A stretch of DNA of 64,000 nucleotides from Pseudomonas orientalis (GTDB lineage: Bacteria > Pseudomonadota > Gammaproteobacteria > Pseudomonadales > Pseudomonadaceae). Of the stretch, positions 41,422 to 50,501 are shown one piece after another (positions within the stretch are counted from its first letter, which is position 1; each line of letters opens with the position of its first letter). Under the pieces are notes generated by a model that was given only the letters and a program-made list of their open reading frames with translations, was not told the origin of the DNA and made no database searches. A program made the translations under genes and the position numbers. The stretch is from the NCBI RefSeq assembly GCF_001439815.1, contig NZ_JYLM01000001.1:620001-684000 (forward strand), given 5' to 3'.

Positions 41422-42498
41422 CTATTTGTCCTTGCGCGCATCCATGGTTTTTTGATGCTCGGCAAGGAACGGCTGTTCCGCCGGATCGAAGCGATCGATC
41501 CCTGCGGTAAACCGATGCCAGTACGGATACAGCGGCTGGCGACGCGTCACGGCCTCGATGCGCGAAGATTGTTCTTCGGTCAGTTTCAGCTCGGTCGCCG
41601 CGAGGTTGTCGCGCAGGTGCTCTTCGGTACGGGCGCCGACGATCAACGAGGTGATCCCCGGGCGATCCTTGAGCCACGCCAGGCAGGTGCGCGCCACCGA
41701 CACACCGTGCTCATCGCCCACGGCGGCCAGGGTTTCGATGATGTCCAGCGCGCGCTCCTGGTCATGCACGTAGGGTTCCGGCCAGCCACTGCCCTGGCGG
41801 GTAGTGGGCGGTGGCTTGTGCCCGCGCCGGGTCGAGCCGGTCAGCAGGCCTTCGCCCATCGGTCCCCACACCAGCGTGCCGATATTCTGGTCCAGCGCCA
41901 GCGGCAGCAGCTCGTACTCGGCCTCGCGGGATTCGGGGGTGTAGTAGATCTGCTGGGTGATCGGCTTGAGCATGCCGTGCAACTCGGCCTTGCCCAGCGC
42001 CTTCATCATTTGCCAGGCGGTGAAGTTGCTGGTGCCGAAGTAGCGAATCTTGCCCGAGCCCACCAGCAGGCGCAGTGCTTCAAGGGTTTCTTCGATGGGC
42101 GTCAGGCCGTCCCAGTTGTGCAGTTGGTACAGGTCGATATGGTCGGTGCCCAGGCGCTTCAGACTGGCTTCACAGGCGCGAATCAGGTGGTAGCGCGACG
42201 AGCCGGAATTGTTCGGGTTCTGGTCCACCGGGCTGCGGCCCTTGGTCGCCAGCAGGATGTCGTGGCGCTTGTCGCCCAGGGCTTTGCCGACCACTTCCTC
42301 GGCCAGGCCATGGGAATAAAGGTCGGCGGTGTCGATCATATTTACCCCGGCATCGAACGCGATATCGAACATGCGCCTGGCCTGGGGCACGTCCACCGCG
42401 CCGCATTTCTCGAACTCGGCGCGACCGCCAAACGGCACCGTGCCCAGGATGATTTCCGAGACCAGCAGGCCGGAATGGCCCAGTTGTCGGTATTGCAT
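41422..42498 (-). CDS. Aldo/keto reductase
   Basis: This 358-aa NADPH-dependent oxidoreductase has a TIM barrel. The start at 42498 has GGAGGCAAC directly upstream. Catalytic residues are recognisable: Asp and Tyr in MIDTADLYSHGLAEE, Lys in LLATKGR, His in DLYQLHNWDG. The NADPH-binding end is TSLIVGARTEEHLRDNLAA. It belongs to the group of YajO/Tas-like enzymes by overall appearance. The substrate is unknown. Nothing suggests an operon with the genes on either side. Confidence 0.92.
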   Translation of the reverse strand: MQYRQLGHSGLLVSEIILGTVPFGGRAEFEKCGAVDVPQARRMFDIAFDAGVNMIDTADLYSHGLAEEVVGKALGDKRHDILLATKGRSPVDQNPNNSGSSRYHLIRACEASLKRLGTDHIDLYQLHNWDGLTPIEETLEALRLLVGSGKIRYFGTSNFTAWQMMKALGKAELHGMLKPITQQIYYTPESREAEYELLPLALDQNIGTLVWGPMGEGLLTGSTRRGHKPPPTTRQGSGWPEPYVHDQERALDIIETLAAVGDEHGVSVARTCLAWLKDRPGITSLIVGARTEEHLRDNLAATELKLTEEQSSRIEAVTRRQPLYPYWHRFTAGIDRFDPAEQPFLAEHQKTMDARKDK

Positions 42499-42908
42499 GT
42501 TGCCTCCTACATTGCGTTGCACGTGAAGGTGTGAACGACAGGAGTGGCGATAGTTTGAATTTTTTTGTGCAGCCTTCGTGTGCCTGCCGCGCCATTGCCG
42601 TCACAGAGGCACCTCATCCGCCAGCGCACCGGCAGAATTCGCGCGTTTATGTGCTTGGGCGAACTCACCTGGATCGGCTGAAATTGCTCTCGTAGCTTAA
42701 AGGTTTGTAGGAGACGTCTTGTTTGTATGTATTAATTATTTAACTGTCACGTGGTTTTAGTCAGTGCTGGCGGAATGTTCCTACGTATATTTCCCGGATT
42801 AATAAGTTTGCGTTTTGCCTGTTGCTACCTAACCGTTTTGCTAGCTATTATTTTTCCAAGTGATTTGCTAGCGTCTAGGACTGCCGCGAATGGTGCAGAG
42901 GCTTGGAT
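42499..42908 (+). promoter_or_regulatory. Low-GC region before the PLP/PRTase/ATP-grasp cluster, with TTTGCTAGC direct repeats
   Basis: No gene is seen in these 410 bases. The last 200 are AT-rich. The nonamer TTTGCTAGC occurs twice (42837-42845 and 42864-42872), 27 bases apart on the same helix face. It could be a regulator site or the -35 side of tandem promoters. GAGG at 42898-42901 is the ribosome-binding site of the first cluster gene. Confidence 0.4.
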
Positions 42909-43880
42909 ATGGAGCTGAAGGATATTGGTAATACGCCGTTAGTTGAATTGGCTACGCTTTGCGCAAATGGAAACAGGGTGTTCTCTAAGTGTGAGTATTT
43001 GAATCCGTCGGGAAGTCATAAGGATCGTACGTATTTAAATATCATCAATCGATTGGAGGAAGCTGGGACCATTAGTCCGGGCATGACGCTGGTTGACAGT
43101 TCTACCGGAAATGGAGGGGCTGCATTGGCATGGATCGGTAGGTTGAAAGGATATAAAGTAAAGGTGTTTATGCCGGAGGGTATGACCGAAGAACGGAAAA
43201 TACAAATACGCTCTTATGGTGCGGAAATAGTAGAAACTCCAAGAGAGTTTTTCTTGCAGGGGGCAGTGCGTCGAGCGAAAGATTATGTGTTGAAAACCTC
43301 ATCCAAAGATTGCTACTGTCTGGATCAGTCCAATAGCTTATTAAATAAAGAGGGCTGGATAGTCTGTGGGAACGAGTTGGTAAAGCAGTTGAGCATGCAA
43401 AATGTCGTGCCTGACTTTTTCGTATGTTCAATCGGTACGGGGGGCACGTTCTCGGGTATTGCTGAGGTGTTCAAGCAAGCGTACTCCGGAATCAAAACCA
43501 TAGCACTGGAGGTTAGCAACTCGGCGCCTTTATTTGCACAGCGAAACAACCTGGCATTTAATCACCAACCCCACAATTTAATGGGCTTGGGAGCTGGCGT
43601 CATATCGGCTAACACGGACCCCGGTCTGATTGATGAGATCAGCGTGATTGATGGCGCCGACGCGTGGCCTCGGATGAAGCAGTTTATCGAATCTGAAAAA
43701 CTCCCCATTGGGCCTACGTGTGGAGCCAATCTTCTGATGTGTGATGAAATTGTTAAACTTTTCCAAAATAAGAACATAGTGACTTTGTTTTTTGATAGTT
43801 CTTGGAAATATGCAAGCCGTTGGGACGGCTTCTACCCTGAGTACGGTGAGGTGCGCCATGTTACTGGAAGAGATTTATAA
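42909..43880 (+). CDS. Cysteine-synthase-like PLP enzyme (fold type II), first gene of a putative biosynthetic cluster
   Basis: This 323-aa enzyme belongs to the beta-substituting PLP family. It has the start MELKDIGNTPLVEL, the PLP lysine in NPSGSHKDR (Lys38), a phosphate-binding SSTGNGGAALAW loop and CSIGTGGTFSGIAEVFK. The C-terminal part differs from CysK/CysM (LPIGPTCGANLLMCDEIVK, SSWKYASRWDGFYPEYGEV), so it probably joins a different nucleophile to an activated serine or homoserine-like substrate. The ATG at 42909 is favoured by AGAGG seven bases before. The low GC content contrasts with the host. It overlaps the next gene by 23 bases. Confidence 0.85.
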   Translation: MELKDIGNTPLVELATLCANGNRVFSKCEYLNPSGSHKDRTYLNIINRLEEAGTISPGMTLVDSSTGNGGAALAWIGRLKGYKVKVFMPEGMTEERKIQIRSYGAEIVETPREFFLQGAVRRAKDYVLKTSSKDCYCLDQSNSLLNKEGWIVCGNELVKQLSMQNVVPDFFVCSIGTGGTFSGIAEVFKQAYSGIKTIALEVSNSAPLFAQRNNLAFNHQPHNLMGLGAGVISANTDPGLIDEISVIDGADAWPRMKQFIESEKLPIGPTCGANLLMCDEIVKLFQNKNIVTLFFDSSWKYASRWDGFYPEYGEVRHVTGRDL

Positions 43881-44418
43881 AAAAGCGAGGGTTGTGAGGT
43901 CTGGAAAGTCTTTGACGACGGTGAATGAATTTACTGATCAAATACCTGCTTTGCGCCCAGCGGTTCTAATGGAAGTCGCTCATAAGATAATCAAGTCGGC
44001 CAATCTTGATGTCTCGAAGATTGTCACGGAGGAAGATAAGGGCGCTGCGCTGGCAACCACAGTCTCTTTGCTGACAGGCATTCCACTGGCCATGGCTAGG
44101 TGGTATTCCTATAGTCTAGGTGATGCCAACGAGCAAGTGGTGTCTATTGACTCTGAGTATTTCAAGGGTCAATTGTATCTCAATGGCATTGAAGCGGGTG
44201 ATCGGGTCATTATTGTTGACGATACACTAAATTCTGGTGGTGCGGTGATTGCGCTGGTAGAGGCTGTTAAGGGAGCTGGAGCTGAAGTAGTAGACATTGT
44301 CTGTGCTGTGGAAAAAGTTGGAAATGCGGGAGCTGATAATGTAAGGAAAGCGACTGGATTTCTCGTTAAAACCATTATTAAAGTAGCGGTTGGCGAAGAT
44401 CGGGTAACGATTGAATGA
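43858..44418 (+). CDS. Phosphoribosyltransferase (type I, orotate/xanthine PRTase-like)
   Basis: This is a 186-aa PRTase-fold protein. The PRPP-binding loop is VIIVDDTLNSGGAVIALVEA (~residue 117), with the two acidic residues conserved. The earlier IVTEEDKGAALATTVSLLTG corresponds to the pyrophosphate loop region. The start MLLEEIYKKA lies inside the end of the preceding gene, with GGTGAGG before it. A PRTase could form an N-ribosyl bond on a small molecule or salvage a base; with the PLP enzyme and an ATP-grasp ligase it suggests a modified amino acid or nucleoside-like product (inference). Confidence 0.85.
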   Translation: MLLEEIYKKARVVRSGKSLTTVNEFTDQIPALRPAVLMEVAHKIIKSANLDVSKIVTEEDKGAALATTVSLLTGIPLAMARWYSYSLGDANEQVVSIDSEYFKGQLYLNGIEAGDRVIIVDDTLNSGGAVIALVEAVKGAGAEVVDIVCAVEKVGNAGADNVRKATGFLVKTIIKVAVGEDRVTIE

Positions 44419-44446
44419 GGACATTCGACGACGCGTGGGTGGCTGA

Positions 44447-45364
44447 ATGTTAATGCAACGGACAGGAATAATCATCGGCTTGGTATTTTGCTTGATTAGC
44501 GCAGCGTTCGACGTTTACGTTGCGTTGATCACACAGTCGATCAGTACGCTGAACGTTGTCTTTTATTGTTTCATGACGTCGGCCTGTTTTTTTGGTGCCT
44601 GGGCGCTCTATCGAAATAGGCGCTCACTGTTTTCGAAACTAAGAGCTCAATGGCGATTAATCGTTATCGTCAATCTGGCGGTACTGCTCAATTGGGGCGG
44701 GTTGTTCTACGCACTGCGCTATTTGGAACCCGCAGTAGTGGGGGTGGCGTCGGTAGCCTGTGGCCCGGCGCTGACGTTGATTATTTCGTTGTTCAACAAA
44801 CGTGGCGCCAAGGTCGCCCTCGCGGACGCGGTGGTTTCATGGCTCGTGCTCGTCTCGGTAGCGGTCATGTTGTTCAATTCCTTTGTGGGGGACAGCGGCG
44901 TCGTGGCTACCACCGATGGCCAGCGAGCGCTTGGTATCGCCAGCGTGTTGGCGTGCGCATTGGGCACGGTCATGTACACGGTTTTTTCCAAAGAGATGTT
45001 CGCTCGTCAATGGACCGTATACGAAATTCTGGGTATCAGGAACATCGCGATGGTTGGCGTTTGTGCCGTTGCAATTCCTGCCATGGGAGGCAGTTTTATA
45101 CTCGATCGTGAGTGGCTTGCGCCTATCGTGCTGCTGGTAGTGTTAGGGCATTTGCTGCCCATTTACCTGATCCAGAAAACTATCTATTACCTCACGCCTA
45201 TTCACGTTTCCCTGGTATTGCTGACGCTTCCTGTATTCGTCCTGTTGCTCCAGTACTTGGATGCGAGAGTTGAATTCTCCGTCGCCAGCGTCGCCGCGGT
45301 GATTGTGATTGTTTTGCTGCTGCTGGGTAGATCGCTGCATGCCTTGAAAAGGGAGGCGTTATGA
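44447..45364 (+). CDS. EamA/DMT-family transporter (probable exporter)
   Basis: This 305-aa inner-membrane protein has about ten hydrophobic helices in two EamA repeats (first repeat TGIIIGLVFCLISAAFDVYV ... YLEPAVVGVASVACGPALTL, second ... YLIQKTIYYLTPIHVSLVLL). DMT exporters commonly expel amino acids or small metabolites. In the cluster it would provide export of, and self-resistance to, the product. Start may be this ATG or the one six bases later. Overlaps the ATP-grasp gene by four bases (ATGA). Confidence 0.85.
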   Translation: MLMQRTGIIIGLVFCLISAAFDVYVALITQSISTLNVVFYCFMTSACFFGAWALYRNRRSLFSKLRAQWRLIVIVNLAVLLNWGGLFYALRYLEPAVVGVASVACGPALTLIISLFNKRGAKVALADAVVSWLVLVSVAVMLFNSFVGDSGVVATTDGQRALGIASVLACALGTVMYTVFSKEMFARQWTVYEILGIRNIAMVGVCAVAIPAMGGSFILDREWLAPIVLLVVLGHLLPIYLIQKTIYYLTPIHVSLVLLTLPVFVLLLQYLDARVEFSVASVAAVIVIVLLLLGRSLHALKREAL

Positions 45365-46608
45365 GAGTGGTGATGGTCGATGGGTTTTCATCCGGGAAAT
45401 TCCTGGCCAAGCAATTAAAAGATGCAGGCTGTGTACTGGTGCATGTGGCCTCATCCGACACGCTGGACAGCTACTATTACAAGGGCTTTGACTGCGCGCT
45501 CTATGAACGGATGATCGTCCATCGCGATGTTGAGATGACCTTGGCGCAACTCCAGCGTTTCAAACCGCAGTTCATTCTTGCAGGTGCAGAAACGGGTGTG
45601 TTGCTGGCTGACCAGTTGAACGAGCAATTGCAACTGCCTTATCGCAATCGTTTCGATAAAACCAACGCACGTCGAAACAAGTACGAAATGATTCAATGTA
45701 TAACCCAGGCGCAACTGCCTGCGGCGCGGCAGTTCATTGCTGACGGCTGGGAGTCTGTTCAACACTGGATCGATGAGCACGGACGCTTCCCTGTGGTCAT
45801 CAAGCCGCTTGAAAGCGCAGGCGCCGATGGTGTGTTCATCTGTGAAGATATGTACGCCTGCAAGGCTGCTGTCGAGCGTTTGCTGGGGACGACCAACAAG
45901 TTGAATATTCCCAACACGCAGGTGCTGATTCAGGAGTACCTGGCGGGCATGGAGTATGTGGTGAATATGGTCTCACTCAACGGCCGACAGCTTGTCACTG
46001 AGGTCGTACGTTACCGAAAGCAGCGAACGGCGAGCGGTGGCATTCTCTACGATATTGACGAACTGATTGGGCCTGACACGCCGGTTTATTCAATTCTTGT
46101 CGACTACACGCGAGCCGTGATGCGGTGCCTGGGTATCCGAAACGGTCCCAGCCATGCAGAGGTCATGCTCACCGAAGACGGTCCGAAACTGGTGGAAATC
46201 GCTGCTCGCACTGATGGCATTCTTCGACCCGGGGTTTCGAAGCTGACCACTGGCCTGGGTCAGATTGATGCTGTGGTTCTATCCCTTATGCAACCTGCGG
46301 CATTTGAGCAGCGTTCAGCGGGTGAGGTGGGTTACCAGCGTCTGCAACATACCTACAATGTCTGCTTGATCAACCGCTCGGAAGGCTATTTCGAAAAGGA
46401 CGTATTTTTGAGAGAACTGCTCAAACTTGAGTCGTTCTTCGAGGCTGTGTTTTACGTTGAGAACGGCCAGCAGATAGACGTCACTCAGGATGTGTTCAGC
46501 CAACCCGGCACGGTGTATCTGGTACACCCCGACCCTGGAGTGATCGAGGCGGATTACCGCAGAATTCGCACACTTGAATTGGAGGGCGCTTATTTGGCTG
46601 CCAGATAG
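45361..46608 (+). CDS. ATP-grasp ligase
   Basis: This 415-aa ligase of the carboxylate-amine type would activate a carboxylate as acyl-phosphate and join an amine. Visible parts are the N-terminal preATP-grasp domain (MRVVMVDGFSSGKFLAKQL), lysine-containing VVIKPLESAGADGVFI, ATP loop IQEYLAGMEYVVNMVS and the metal-binding end GPSHAEVMLTEDGPKLVEIA, then ARTDGI. It resembles dipeptide or amide ligases such as BacD, DdaF or the cyclo-ligase DcsG more than D-Ala-D-Ala ligase. It is the last gene of the cluster; GST and LysR genes after it have normal GC. Confidence 0.87.
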   Translation: MRVVMVDGFSSGKFLAKQLKDAGCVLVHVASSDTLDSYYYKGFDCALYERMIVHRDVEMTLAQLQRFKPQFILAGAETGVLLADQLNEQLQLPYRNRFDKTNARRNKYEMIQCITQAQLPAARQFIADGWESVQHWIDEHGRFPVVIKPLESAGADGVFICEDMYACKAAVERLLGTTNKLNIPNTQVLIQEYLAGMEYVVNMVSLNGRQLVTEVVRYRKQRTASGGILYDIDELIGPDTPVYSILVDYTRAVMRCLGIRNGPSHAEVMLTEDGPKLVEIAARTDGILRPGVSKLTTGLGQIDAVVLSLMQPAAFEQRSAGEVGYQRLQHTYNVCLINRSEGYFEKDVFLRELLKLESFFEAVFYVENGQQIDVTQDVFSQPGTVYLVHPDPGVIEADYRRIRTLELEGAYLAAR

Positions 46609-46750
46609 CGGGGAAGAGTGGTGAATGCGTTACTGTTTCATTTTATGAAATGCTGGATTGTAAAATCTGGCCATTCCATTGACGGTTGGCACATAAGAAT
46701 AATGCAGCCATCGACACGAATACTCGGTCGACCACGCCCTGGAGTTCGTC

Positions 46751-47377
46751 ATGCCTGCAATCAAACTGTACGGTTTCCCCCTGTCCGGCCACTCCCACCG
46801 GGTCGAACTGATGCTGTCCCTGCTGGGCCTGCCCATGGAATTTATCCTGGTGGACCTCAAGCAGGGCGCCCACAAAACGCCCGAATTCCTCGCCACCCTC
46901 AACCGCTTCGGCCAGGTGCCGGTAATCGACGACGGCGGCGCCGTGCTGGCCGATTCCAACGCGATCCTGGTGTACCTGGCCACCATCTATGGCAACGGCC
47001 GTTGGCTGCCTGCTGACCCGCCCGGGCAGGCACGTGTGCAGCGTTGGCTCTCGGCGGCGGCCGGTCAACTGCATGCCGGGCCTGCCACGGCGCGCCTGGC
47101 CACGGTGTTTGGCGCCGAGGTGGACACAGCCGCTGCCATCAACCGCGCCCACGCCCTGCTGGACGTGATGGAGCAGCAACTGGGCGACAGCCGCTTTCTG
47201 GCCGGCGACCTGCCGAGCATTGCCGATATTGCCTTCTACACCTACGTGGCCCACGCGCCGGAAGGCAATGTGTCGCTGGCCGACTATCCTCAGGTGCGCG
47301 CCTGGCTCGCCAGCATTGAAGCCTTGCCGGGTTTCGTCGGCATGCCGCGTACGATGGCGGGTCTGCAATCACAGTAA
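46751..47377 (+). CDS. Glutathione S-transferase
   Basis: This 208-aa GST has the N-terminal thioredoxin fold ([20 protein letters not shown], catalytic Ser of the SGHS type) with cis-Pro [11 protein letters not shown] and [11 protein letters not shown]. The C-terminal helical domain carries [20 protein letters not shown], with the N-capping box Ser/Asp. It stands 15 bases before a LysR gene in the same direction, a common pairing in pseudomonads. Confidence 0.93.
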   Translation: MPAIKLYGFPLSGHSHRVELMLSLLGLPMEFILVDLKQGAHKTPEFLATLNRFGQVPVIDDGGAVLADSNAILVYLATIYGNGRWLPADPPGQARVQRWLSAAAGQLHAGPATARLATVFGAEVDTAAAINRAHALLDVMEQQLGDSRFLAGDLPSIADIAFYTYVAHAPEGNVSLADYPQVRAWLASIEALPGFVGMPRTMAGLQSQ

Positions 47378-47392
47378 ACCCAAGGGGCGTCG

Positions 47393-48310
47393 ATGGACCG
47401 TTTTCATGAAATGCAGGTGTTCGTCGCGGTGGCCGAAGAGGCTGGCTTTGCCGCCGCCGCGCGGCGTCTGAACACCTCGCCGCCCAGCGTGACCCGGGCG
47501 ATTGCCGCCATGGAACAACGTATCGGCACTCAACTGCTGGCGCGTACCACCCGCAGCCTGCACCTGACCGAAGCCGGCCAGCGTTACCTGGAAGACTGTC
47601 GGCGCATCCTTGCCGAGCTGAGCGAGGCTGAGGACGCGGCGGCGGGCAGTTATTCGATCCCCTGCGGGCAACTGAACGTGACCGCCCCGGTGCTGTTCGG
47701 CGAGTTGTTCGTGGCGCCGGCGCTGGGGGCGTATCTCGACCGTTTTCCCCAGGTGAACATCAACGCCCTGCTGGTCGACCGCGTGGTCAATATGAGCGAC
47801 GAAGGCGTCGACGTGGCCGTGCGCATCGGCCATCTGCACGAGCCGGGGCAGCAGGCTATCGAGGTGGGCGAAGTGCGCCGGGTGGTGTGCGCATCGCCCG
47901 CCTATCTGGCCCGGCATGGGCGGCCCCAGCGGCCCGAACACTTGCGTGAAGCGAAGATCGTCGCCTCATCCGCCAGCCAACGGGTGAGTGAATGGGCCTT
48001 TGTCCAGGACGGCCTGCCGCTGACGGTGCCGATCGAACCGCGGCTGGTGGTCACTGCAAACAATGCCGCGATCAACCTGGCGCGGTTGGGGTGGGGCATG
48101 ACCCAGGTGCTGTCCTATCAGGTCGCGGCGGCGGTGGCGACGGGCGAGCTGGAGATTGTCCTGCAGGACTTCGAGCCGGCGGCGTTGCCGATCCGCGTGG
48201 TGTTCCAGAACAACGGTCGAGTGCCGGCCAAGGTCAGCACCTTCGTGGATTTTCTGGCCGAGCGCCTTGGGCGTGACGTGGCCCTGAAACCGATCAAGCA
48301 GCGCGGCTGA
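47393..48310 (+). CDS. LysR family transcriptional regulator
   Basis: This 305-aa regulator has the N-terminal winged helix (MQVFVAVAEEAGFAAAARRL, TSPPSVTRAIAAMEQRIGTQ, LLARTTRSLHLTEAG) and a substrate-binding-like C-terminal half (GQLNVTAPVLFGELFVAPAL ... GVDVAVRIGHL). The 'LFVAPALGAYLDRFP' pattern belongs to the CrgA/DhcR-like LysR subgroup. It probably regulates the GST gene in front. Its stop overlaps the next LysR start (TGATG). Confidence 0.93.
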   Translation: MDRFHEMQVFVAVAEEAGFAAAARRLNTSPPSVTRAIAAMEQRIGTQLLARTTRSLHLTEAGQRYLEDCRRILAELSEAEDAAAGSYSIPCGQLNVTAPVLFGELFVAPALGAYLDRFPQVNINALLVDRVVNMSDEGVDVAVRIGHLHEPGQQAIEVGEVRRVVCASPAYLARHGRPQRPEHLREAKIVASSASQRVSEWAFVQDGLPLTVPIEPRLVVTANNAAINLARLGWGMTQVLSYQVAAAVATGELEIVLQDFEPAALPIRVVFQNNGRVPAKVSTFVDFLAERLGRDVALKPIKQRG

Positions 48311-49194
48311 TGGAGCGCTATCGCGATATGCAGTTGTTCGTGGCGCTGGCCGGGCAACCGAGCCTGGCGGCGGCGGCGCGCTTTGCGCACGTCTCAGGGC
48401 CGACCCTGGTGCGCGCGATTGCGCGTCTGGAAGCGCGTTTGCGTGTGACGCTGTTGCAGCGCAGCACCCGTGGGGTCGGCCTCACCGACGCAGGCACTGC
48501 CTATCTGGCCGACTGCGTGCGGTTGCTGGCGGCGGTGGAGGCGGCTGAAGCCTCGGCCAAGGGTTCGCACCGCCAGGCCCAGGGCAATCTGCGCGTATTC
48601 ATGCCATTGCTGTTCAGCCGCTATGTAATGGCGCCGGTACTGGCCGCGTACATGGAGCGTTACCCGCTGGTGCGCCTGGTCGCCCACTACCACGACTACT
48701 ACCCGAACCTGCATGAGGAAGGGCTGGACGTGGCGGTGCTGGTGGGCGAGTTGCCCAGCTCGTCGTTGATCGCGCGACCGGTGGGGCAAGTGCGGCATAT
48801 TCTCTGCGCCAGTCCCGGCTACCTTGCCACCTACGGCGAGCCGCTGCATCCCGATGCCCTCAGGCGGCATCATCTGATCGCCCATGCCGACCCGGTGCAG
48901 TGGGACTTCGCGCACTATCAGCTCAAGGCCCGCGCACGTCTGCGCTGCGCCACGGTGCAAGGCGCGATCAACGCGGCCGTGGTGGGCGCGGGGTTGCTGC
49001 GTTGCCTGAATTACCCCGTGCACGAGCACTTGGCAAGCGGACGGCTGCGTCGCGTATTGCAAGGCTTTGAGCCGCCTGCGGTGCCGGTGCAGGTGGTCTA
49101 CCGCGAAGGTCGTCATGCGCCGATGCGCGTGCGTAGTTTTGTCGATGACTGTGTAGCGGCGCTGCGTGGGCACCCGGCGTTTCAGCTGGCGTAA
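48310..49194 (+). CDS. LysR family transcriptional regulator (second, tandem)
   Basis: This 294-aa regulator is clearly a paralogue of the preceding one: MERYRDMQLFVALAGQPSLA, SGPTLVRAIARLEARLRVTL, LQRSTRGVGLTDAGTAYLAD at the DNA-binding end, and EEGLDVAVLVGELPSSSLIA in the effector domain. The one-base overlap of stop and start indicates a bicistronic unit. It differs in the recognition helix (TLVRAIARL versus SVTRAIAAM), so a different operator is likely. Confidence 0.92.
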   Translation: MERYRDMQLFVALAGQPSLAAAARFAHVSGPTLVRAIARLEARLRVTLLQRSTRGVGLTDAGTAYLADCVRLLAAVEAAEASAKGSHRQAQGNLRVFMPLLFSRYVMAPVLAAYMERYPLVRLVAHYHDYYPNLHEEGLDVAVLVGELPSSSLIARPVGQVRHILCASPGYLATYGEPLHPDALRRHHLIAHADPVQWDFAHYQLKARARLRCATVQGAINAAVVGAGLLRCLNYPVHEHLASGRLRRVLQGFEPPAVPVQVVYREGRHAPMRVRSFVDDCVAALRGHPAFQLA

Positions 49195-49273
49195 TAGTGG
49201 ATTGCCTGAGGTGGCCATTCTCTCGGCGACGGGTCAGGCGCAGCATCGAGCTATTCAACGAGAGGTGAGCGCC

Positions 49274-50206
49274 ATGAACGCAATCGAGCAATCCCCCTGG
49301 CATGCCGGCGAACGGCAACTGCAGGCCAGTGCCGGCGCAGCCGAGCGCATGGCCGTGATCGGCCCCAAGGTCATACGCGATCATCTGCCGCAGCAGCATC
49401 GCGATTTCTATCCCTTGCTGCCTTACCTGGTGGTGGGGGCGGTGGATGAGCAGGGCATTCCCTGGGCGACGATGCTTGAGGGCGCGCCAGGGTTCGCGCA
49501 TTCGCCTGATCCGTACCGGTTGCAGGTCGACAGCCTGCCCTGCAACAGCGATCCGGCTCGCGCCGGCATTACGGCGGGCGCAGCCGTTGGCGTGCTGGGC
49601 ATCGACCTGAACACACGCCGACGCAATCGCATGAATGGTCGCATTGGCGCAGTGGGCCATGACGGTTTTGCGGTCGATGTGGTGCACAGCTTCGGCAACT
49701 GTCCCAAATACATCCAACTGCGCCCGGTCGATAGGATTGCGCGCAAACCCGGCAGCGGGGCCGAGCACAGCGACAGCCTGGATGATGCCGCACGACGGAT
49801 GATCCGCAACGCCGACACGTTCTTTGTCGCCAGCTACATCGACCTGCATGGCGAGCGTTCGGTGGACGTTTCTCATCGTGGCGGCAACACTGGGTTCGTG
49901 CGCGTGGAAGGCAACGTGCTGACCATTCCGGACTTTGCCGGCAACCTGTTCTTCAACACCCTCGGCAACCTGCAAGCCAACCCGGTGGCGGGGTTGTTGT
50001 TCATCGATTTCGCGTCGGGGGATGTGCTGCACGTGGCGGGGCGTACCTCGCTGATGCTCAGCGGGCCGCAGGTGGCCGAATTCGAAGGGGCGCAGCGGTT
50101 GTGGACGGTGACTGTGGAACATATCGTCCGACGCCCGGCAGCCTTGGCATCGCGTTGGCAGTTCGTAGAGTTTTCACCCTATAGCCTGGCGGTGGGACGT
50201 CGGTGA
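49274..50206 (+). CDS. Pyridoxamine 5'-phosphate oxidase-like FMN-binding protein
   Basis: This is a 310-aa split-barrel flavin protein. The ATG at 49274 follows GAGAGGTGAGCGCC. PPOX-fold features are FYPLLPYLVVGAVDEQGIPW, LGIDLNTRRRNRMNGRIG, VVHSFGNCPKYIQLRP and NLFFNTLGNLQANPVAGLLF, followed by DFASGDVLHVAGR. This larger type often reduces or binds flavins in oxidative-stress or detoxification operons, sometimes fused with a ferredoxin reductase, which is absent here. It follows the two LysR genes and the GST. Confidence 0.85.
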   Translation: MNAIEQSPWHAGERQLQASAGAAERMAVIGPKVIRDHLPQQHRDFYPLLPYLVVGAVDEQGIPWATMLEGAPGFAHSPDPYRLQVDSLPCNSDPARAGITAGAAVGVLGIDLNTRRRNRMNGRIGAVGHDGFAVDVVHSFGNCPKYIQLRPVDRIARKPGSGAEHSDSLDDAARRMIRNADTFFVASYIDLHGERSVDVSHRGGNTGFVRVEGNVLTIPDFAGNLFFNTLGNLQANPVAGLLFIDFASGDVLHVAGRTSLMLSGPQVAEFEGAQRLWTVTVEHIVRRPAALASRWQFVEFSPYSLAVGRR

Positions 50207-50501
50207 GCAGGCACGGTTTTGCCGGCGCAGCAGTGGTGCCTCGCCACAGGACCGGCGGTATGTTTGCGGCGTAGCATTGCATTCGGATGAAAACCCCGAG
50301 CGTGCGGAGTTTTCCGATAGAAATCAGCCGAAATAGAAGGATGTTGTTACCGGTTGCCCACTTTGGCATCAGGAACCTTTCCTACCGACTTGCCACGCAT
50401 GAGTACTTGTCGAACTCAATGCGCAACGGTGACGGTTGGCAAGTCATGCATCTTTAATCGCTCTGCGATTTCTATCCTTTTGTTAAATGAGGCTCCATAC
50501 A

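Noticed and set aside
42909..46608. Complete D-cycloserine pathway
   Set aside because: Only the PLP synthase, ATP-grasp and EamA types are shared; no racemase, arginase-like, acetyltransferase or heme enzyme is encoded nearby.
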